From positions 42,469,319 to 42,533,318 of the forward strand of contig NC_081831.1 in NCBI RefSeq assembly GCF_030867095.1: a stretch of DNA of 64,000 nucleotides, read 5' to 3'. Position numbers and translations under genes: made by a program. Below are positions 59,701 through 64,000 of this stretch, piece after piece (position 1 is the first letter of the stretch; every line of letters starts with the position of its first letter). The DNA comes from Alligator mississippiensis (taxonomy: Eukaryota > Chordata > Crocodylia > Alligatoridae). The notes under the pieces are model-generated. The model did no database searches and had not been told where the DNA came from. It saw only the letters and a program-made list of their open reading frames with translations.

Positions 59701-62700
59701 CCCGAAAGCAAGGCTCCCAGATCTGCATGTGAATAAGACCTAATTTGCAGAAGAGGTAAGCATCTATAAACCCCAAGACTACAAGTGACAGTGCAGGTTC
59801 TCCAAACTTCTGAGTCGGGCTGCATTTACAGAGGACTCTAAACATCAGCCTCCAGGCCTGGCAGCTCCATGTGAAGTATGTTCCACACAATTCTTGCTAT
59901 GCTATCCAGAGCCTCTGGACAGAGCTCTAATGTGTGGGAATGGAATCCCTCCCACCTTACAGTGAAAAATGAAGGCCTCATTATCACACACATTCCTGTC
60001 CCCCAAACTAGCCACGTGGAATATGGGAGCTGTCTCTTTGCTGCCGTCTGTCTGCTTGCCCTTTGGCACCACAGGGCTGCTGAGTCTGGCATAGTCCCAA
60101 GTGTCACCTGGGCGCTGTCTCCTGGTAGTGTCACCCACTCCACGTTCTTAAGGTGACAAATGGTTACTCGATATGGTGCAGTCCCCCTCCATTTTCCCAT
60201 CCACATGAATGTTAAGTGGATGGGAATGAGAGGTGCGTGACAATGAGAAGTGCCTTCTGCTCATGTTCCTGTACCTCAGGGTCACATAGCATTACCAAAC
60301 TTGGATCATGCCATGTATCACTTAGGAGTGCCCACTTGATAATGCCTCTTCTAGGTGTCTGTAGTGTCACTTGGGTTGTCCTACCAGAGCAAGGCCAAGG
60401 AACACCAAGACATAGGGGAAATTCCTGTGTAGTGAGGCAGTAAGCAAGGAAGACCTACACTCTGGTCTCTCTGGACAACTGCAGCACACAGTGCTGAGCT
60501 GCTCCCACCTGGGGATTTTCCTCTACTAGGATTATTGGGATGACCTACTCACGTACAGGACAGGAAGTGTTGGGAGCCTGGTCCAAAGTCCCGGTGGGCA
60601 TCCTGGAGCTGTTTCAGCCGTTCATTTACAGAGGTCTGCAAAGAGGGGAAGCTGGAATTTAAAGTGAACCTACCCTGTATCTCAGCATAAAGCACTGTTC
60701 TTGAGGCACTGTATATGGACTCAGACAGGCCACTGTAATGCTCTACCTGGGGATTATCCAGGGCAACCAACAAGCAAAGATGCATGTATCTGTATCCTCT
60801 GCCTTCCTAGGCAATCCTTGCATTCTTTCTCTCACAAGCAACCACTTTCTTTTCTCCTTGCATGCCATCTTTCTATGGCACAGCAGCTGTCCTGATTTAC
60901 AATAGCTGAGAGGTTTCTAAACTCCTCCATGGCCCCCTTGATCTCCACCTATTCATCCCTGTCCCTGCAAGGTGGCCTCTGTTACCTTGACTTAATTCAC
61001 CATCCTATGAATAGCCCCTTCCTTTAACATCTCCAACTACTGTTGGCTTCTCACAGGACACCCCGCTTCTCTACCTGAAGCTGTTTCCACCGGGTGTTGA
61101 TCTGCTCCAAGGCTCGAGAGTTCTCCATGGATAGATGAACATCAGAGATAGCAAGCTGGTGTGCAAGGTCATTAACTAGCTTCACTCCATCCTTCATAGG
61201 GGAGAGCTCTTCCTTAAACAGCTAGAGCCCAGTCACCCAAAAACAGCAGAAACAGGAAGGAAAGAGAAAAAACACAGCAGGTCACTCAGTCAGCCACCCC
61301 ATACCACTCAAGTGGCCTCAGCCAGCTGGGGCACACTAGCAGCTGGCACTGCATAGCAGAGGAGTATGGCATGACTAACACCCTTTTTCCTCATTGAACC
61401 TGCCAGAAAACTCAGCACATATAGCTCAGACAAAGCCTGCCTGCCAGGCTGGAGGTATGAACACTACTGCTACCTGGAATCAAGTCCACTTGCTTACAAT
61501 GTTCATCCTGATGAACAAACCATTAGTAAAAGTGATTTTTGCTTGCCCCACCCAGACAGGCAACCTTATCAGGGTTTGAACAGACACCACGAAGGAACAT
61601 TCTCCCTTAGAAAAGACCTCAGGAGGATCTATCAGTGTGAACAGCAAGAACCCAAATTATGTGCCAAAAGCAGTGGAGTCACACAAGGGATGAAGTGATG
61701 TCTGTGGTTTTATCAGAACCTGGATAAAATTTTGATACAGTCCAATCTGGGCAATACAAGCAGGTTGGATTGCATGGTAGGAGGAAGCAAAATTGTTGAG
61801 CTGAAGGCTGTTCCAGAGAGCAGCACTTTCTCTCCACAAGGACAGGGAAAGGGGATCCTGGCCAGAGGAGCTGTACCTTGGTTGCTTGGATGTGGTCTGG
61901 TAAGGAATCAATGAAGAGGTCCCCAATCGGTTCCCAGGTTTCCCGCACACTTTCTGCCTGGTCCAGTGTGGTGCTAAGTTCCTCCATGGCCCCCTTGATC
62001 TCCAGCAGTTGTTCCAGGGTCCGTTCAATGTGACGGTGCTGGTCCACACAACGAGCAGTGAGCTTCTCCCACAGCTCACTAGCCACATTTGCCTGCTTCC
62101 ACACAAAGCGGCTGATGTTCTGGATCCGATGCCGGGGTGAGACATCTACCAGCAAAGCAGCAGAGACACAGAGAGCAACTGTGAAATTCCAATCCTAGTA
62201 AGAAAACCATGGAAGACATGAAGAGGGGAAGACATGCAGGGTGATGAGGAAAGACCCAAAAAACAGGAAGCAAGAGGGGAGAAGTCAGAGAGAACAGGGA
62301 AGAGGGGAAAATAAAGGACAGAGAGAAAGCAAAGAGGATGATTTCAGGACATGCTCAGGCTTACAGCTCTGGACTGCATGTTCCAGCCACCCCAGGTGCC
62401 AGAGTCACATACTGCCTGTCCACAAATGTCTGTATGAACATGCAGAGGCTTTGGCCCACAAGGCCAGGCTCCCTTCCACAAGTTTGCCTGACATTCTAAC
62501 ATGGTACAGCAGACATCTCACTGAATCCAACAACCAGAGCACTACAGCACACCCTGGTACTGCAGCTCTGACAAAGGACCAGAGGTGCCTGGGGTGACAC
62601 GGTAAGTTAGGAGGGGAGCCATGCTGCACATCCACTGGAGGGCTAAGACAACCCTTGACCAGCCATCCGAACACCACTGCCCCTGGGAAAACAGCACCAG

Positions 62701-63626
62701 ATGGCAATGGTCTGAGCATGAGCTTCAGAGCTTGGCCTATTAGTGAAACAGCCTCAATTTCCTTGCAAGGTAGGGGAGTATTATTCTGCTTGTACATAGG
62801 AGGAAGCTAGAGCAGAGACTCAGTGACTCCAAAGGTCACAACGCAAGTCATTGGGAGTCATGTACCAGTCAGAGCAGGGATCCCAGCACTCAGGCAAAGG
62901 GCCCTGTTGAGCATGCTGGATCCCCTCACACCTGTCAGTACAGGAATTGCCAGCAACACAGGCATCTCCTGAGGACAGCATGAATACATCTGCCTCCAAG
63001 CAGCAAAGCGAGAAACGGCAGACTGAGCCCTTCCTCCCTCCCAGCAGCCTGCGTTGGGATGGCAAAAAGACAAGAAACCTCCCACAGGAGCCAAGCCAGA
63101 CCATTATCACAACTCTTTTGGGGTTCAAGTGGGGTTCAGGTCAGGGGCTGGAATGTAAGTTCTGTTTGCCAGAAAGTAGCACCTCATCAAATCCCATTCA
63201 GTGCCCTCACCTGCCTAGATAACACTGGTCACTCTCAGCATGTCACAGTGCTATATCACATCCTGTGGAGATTATGCCCCATCCCAACACAGGATGCACC
63301 AAGGTCATCATGATGTGGCAGAATGTGCTTGATACTGTACATTCTGCCACATCACATTCACTCATTCATGCCACATGGTAGTATATAATCATTACACCCC
63401 TTCCTAAATACACACTGTGAGCCATCTCCTCTCACAATTATACCAGGTGGGATTGAAAAACGATGGCACATGGACACAGGGACAAGGATGGGAGGTGTCA
63501 CAGACCTTTGCTTTCAGAATTTGGTTCCTCTAATTCTTCAAACGGATGCTGGGAAAGGAAGGCCTGTGCTGACTCCAGGACTGAATAAATATAGGGACCC
63601 CGAGACTTCACCTCTTCCATGAAAGC
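41752..63626 (-). CDS. DRP2: Dystrophin-related protein 2, 5'-partial (19 firm coding exons)
   Basis: Short dystrophin relative that links periaxin to dystroglycan in Schwann cells. Minus-strand exons: 63626-63506, 62145-61877, 61221-61075, 60635-60557, 58261-58201, 57098-57037, 56653-56579, 55957-55756, 55412-55327, 54865-54708, 54450-54284, 53160-53049, 52572-52436, 52039-51974, 51052-50987, 50082-49939, 43964-43727, 43524-43404, 42998-42912. The order is spectrin-like repeats ([10 protein letters not shown]-type [20 protein letters not shown]), a WW domain ([19 protein letters not shown]), EF-hand-like segments ([10 protein letters not shown] to CFRF), a ZZ finger (CSVCRQC, DICQTCF) and a C-terminal coiled coil ([20 protein letters not shown]). 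All phases agree with human DRP2 from about residue 148. The end is uncertain: a weak exon 41771-41752 would add GMTSLI, and the human ending DVTANTLLAS is not found. Alternatively exon 42998 reads through its donor for about 17 residues. Confidence 0.93.
42216..42428. mobile_element. hAT-type MITE, 213 bp
   Basis: The left end caggggttcccaaact and the reverse complement of the right end cagaggttcccaaact form 16-bp terminal inverted repeats with one mismatch. The 8-bp target duplication is ctctaaga (42208-42215) and ctctagga (42429-42436), seven of eight matching. It is a nonautonomous copy lying between the last firm DRP2 exon and the candidate terminal exon. Confidence 0.9.
44405..44830 (-). 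repeat. hAT-MITE-related fragment, inverted, left of the CR1
   Basis: Around 44640-44770 the + strand (gcagtgac, ttcttgcaacgggtgttggt, gcgaatcacagctctgccc) matches the reverse complement of 49250-49400 at roughly three quarters of positions by eye. The left edge cagggtaggcac resembles the MITE terminus. It belongs to the same family as the element at 23958-24555. Confidence 0.5.
45243..46175 (+). CDS. CR1 ORF1 protein with SGNH-type esterase domain, open
   Basis: 310 residues in one open frame. The N-terminal third has a CPSC motif followed by a leucine-zipper-like helix ([16 protein letters not shown]). The C-terminal half carries the esterase blocks: [11 protein letters not shown] (nucleophile Ser in GDS), [12 protein letters not shown] (block III, usually HVGTND) and [11 protein letters not shown] (block V with the Asp and His). 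CR1-clade ORF1 proteins are known to carry this domain, thought to aid RNP or membrane interaction. The true N-terminus may lie slightly upstream in another frame. This is a transposon gene, not a host gene. Confidence 0.85.
   Translation: MAGTWRLQVGEGSGGPLACPSCARLWGLEEQVRELQAEVSRLWGIRPAEDKIDTCFHSLQDQFSSGQTSQERHTAEEWQKVPTRTRGSWASVVAAPQVQLGNRYEALAALQEKVEVDASGGQSVTLRTARPEQGRNTMRKKRRVLVIGDSILRGTEGPICPPDPMACEVCCLPGARIQDITEMIPDLIRSLDQYPMVLIHVGMNDTAGSRPDCIMKDYKPLRAKLKETGAQVVFFSILPASRCGRCHEACIGVVNWQLWSWCHQAGLWFLDNDLHFHAGGMLGWDGLHFSPKAKRAIFSRLADLVRCALN
46354..49065 (+). pseudogene. CR1 ORF2 (endonuclease and reverse transcriptase), interrupted
   Basis: It starts with the endonuclease text [20 protein letters not shown] then LTETWWD, soon interrupted by a stop and frame changes. 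The later endonuclease part reads [15 protein letters not shown] and [10 protein letters not shown]. Reverse transcriptase is open from 47733 to about 48570: [36 protein letters not shown] (motif A), [16 protein letters not shown] (motif B) and [10 protein letters not shown] (motif C, FVDD in place of the common YADD). After a frame change near 48570 the C-terminal part continues ([26 protein letters not shown]-type [20 protein letters not shown]) with one further stop before ending ...NHLAGII at 49065. Confidence 0.85.
49150..49595 (+). repeat. hAT-MITE-related 3' part, right of the CR1
   Basis: Matches the right half of the MITE at 23958-24555: gctcaccaaaactccccagg then ccagctcaaattattgtcca and a terminus close to cacccct. 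It is in the opposite orientation to the fragment at 44405-44830. No convincing 8-bp target duplication spans the pair, so they are probably two independent copies rather than one element split by the CR1. Confidence 0.6.
50154..50790 (-). mobile_element. Older CR1 LINE 3' fragment, antisense
   Basis: The + strand begins aatcatagggttggaaggga then ggtcatctagtccaacttcc, the reverse of a CR1 3' end. It continues for about 600 bp with reversed ORF2 text: on the minus strand, [18 protein letters not shown] at about 50470-50520 corresponds to the CR1 C-terminal motif EERLRELGLFSLEKRRLRG. It differs from the CR1 at 44840 and is more decayed. It lies in the DRP2 intron between exons 51052-50987 and 50082-49939. 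Confidence 0.8.
57099..60556. other. DRP2 introns flanking the exon 58261-58201, repeat-rich
   Basis: Apart from the short exon 58261-58201, this stretch has no coding sequence. Around 57375-57600 there is GC-rich text (gggggcgcaaattgggatga) and around 58630-59480 further text, both of which read as old interspersed repeats that I could not assign to a family. A C-run of about 12 lies near 58828. Confidence 0.3.
62146..63505. other. DRP2 intron
   Basis: Intron between the first two DRP2 exons in the window. Apart from the hairpin listed separately I see no exon or recognisable mobile element. Confidence 0.45.
63312..63353. repeat. Perfect 15-bp inverted repeat (hairpin)
   Basis: Arms gatgtggcagaatgt (63312-63326) and acattctgccacatc (63339-63353) are exact reverse complements with a 12-base loop. 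It lies in a DRP2 intron. It could be the remnant of a short MITE or a chance or structural hairpin; the stem is short for a microRNA precursor. Confidence 0.85.
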
Positions 63627-64000
63627 CTGCAAATGTACAGCACAACAAAAGGAGATAGCAGTCTGTGTTAGAGAATGAGGAACCTGCCTACTCTCAGCCG
63701 AGAGCTGTGCATCAATCTACTCACTCTAGTGCACAAATGAGCTACCAGCACTGAGCTGTAACAGGCATGTTAAAGAACCTCTGCCTGAGAAAGTGGTACA
63801 CAAGCTCCTTTAGTGCTATAAAAGGATAGTGAGCTGAGAAACATCCTTAGGATTCAAGAAAGACAGCAGTCCAGGAGGAGGAGATACACTGTGGGAAGGT
63901 CTGTAGATCAAAAGTCTGTCTGAAATGGCCAACTACTGGTGTGCCCTAGAGTGTAAACTATTAAAAAGTCCTTTGGATCATGCTTGAGATCAAGCAAACA
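63627..64000. other. DRP2 intron sequence at the right edge of the window
   Basis: Upstream intron of DRP2; the exons for about the first 147 codons lie beyond 64000. I see nothing else. Confidence 0.5.

Overview
This is a stretch of vertebrate nuclear DNA carrying large, intron-rich genes with canonical GT..AG splice sites. It is most likely from a non-avian reptile, and a crocodilian is favoured over a turtle. The grounds are a nearly complete CR1 LINE of low apparent decay, older CR1 3' ends on the opposite strand, several hAT-type MITEs, CpG-island promoters, and protein sequences very close to but clearly distinct from mammalian ones. The gene order BTK, TIMM8A, TAF7L, DRP2 is that of human Xq22.1. 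Two extra genes are interleaved that I do not recall from the mammalian locus: a NIPA2-type magnesium transporter and an AIPL1-type co-chaperone. All identifications come from reading translations against remembered family sequences; no search was run.

Layout: 680-10821 (+), BTK from the middle of its PH domain to the stop codon (15 coding exons; the first 103 or so codons lie upstream of the window). 11570-12274 (+), TIMM8A, two exons, about 750 bp after the BTK stop. 15738-20271 (-), NIPA2-like, five exons. 20907-28457 (+), TAF7L, eleven coding exons, head to head with the NIPA2-like gene across a shared CpG island. 29843-35567 (+), AIPL1-like, six exons, whose last exon encodes an unusual tail of about 400 residues rich in Glu, Gly and Gln. 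41752-63626 (-), DRP2, 19 firm coding exons plus a weak terminal one; its 5' exons lie beyond 64000. The AIPL1-like gene and DRP2 converge.

Mobile elements sit in introns and intergenic DNA: a 4.3-kb CR1 with an intact ORF1 esterase and a mostly open reverse transcriptase (44840-49146) inside a DRP2 intron, flanked by an inverted pair of hAT-like fragments; two antisense CR1 3' ends (19540-19790, 50154-50790); a 598-bp hAT MITE in TAF7L and a 213-bp hAT MITE in the presumed DRP2 3' region, both with 8-bp target duplications; and one probable solo retroviral LTR fossil in a NIPA2-like intron.

The genes are not an operon. They are independent housekeeping (TIMM8A, TAF7L, NIPA2-like) and cell-type-specific (BTK in B and myeloid cells, DRP2 in Schwann cells, AIPL1 family in photoreceptors) genes kept in conserved order. 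The most noteworthy item is the AIPL1-like tail. Its composition, its degenerate repeats, its purine-rich coding DNA and its basic C-terminus recall the ORF15 tail of RPGR, another photoreceptor protein.
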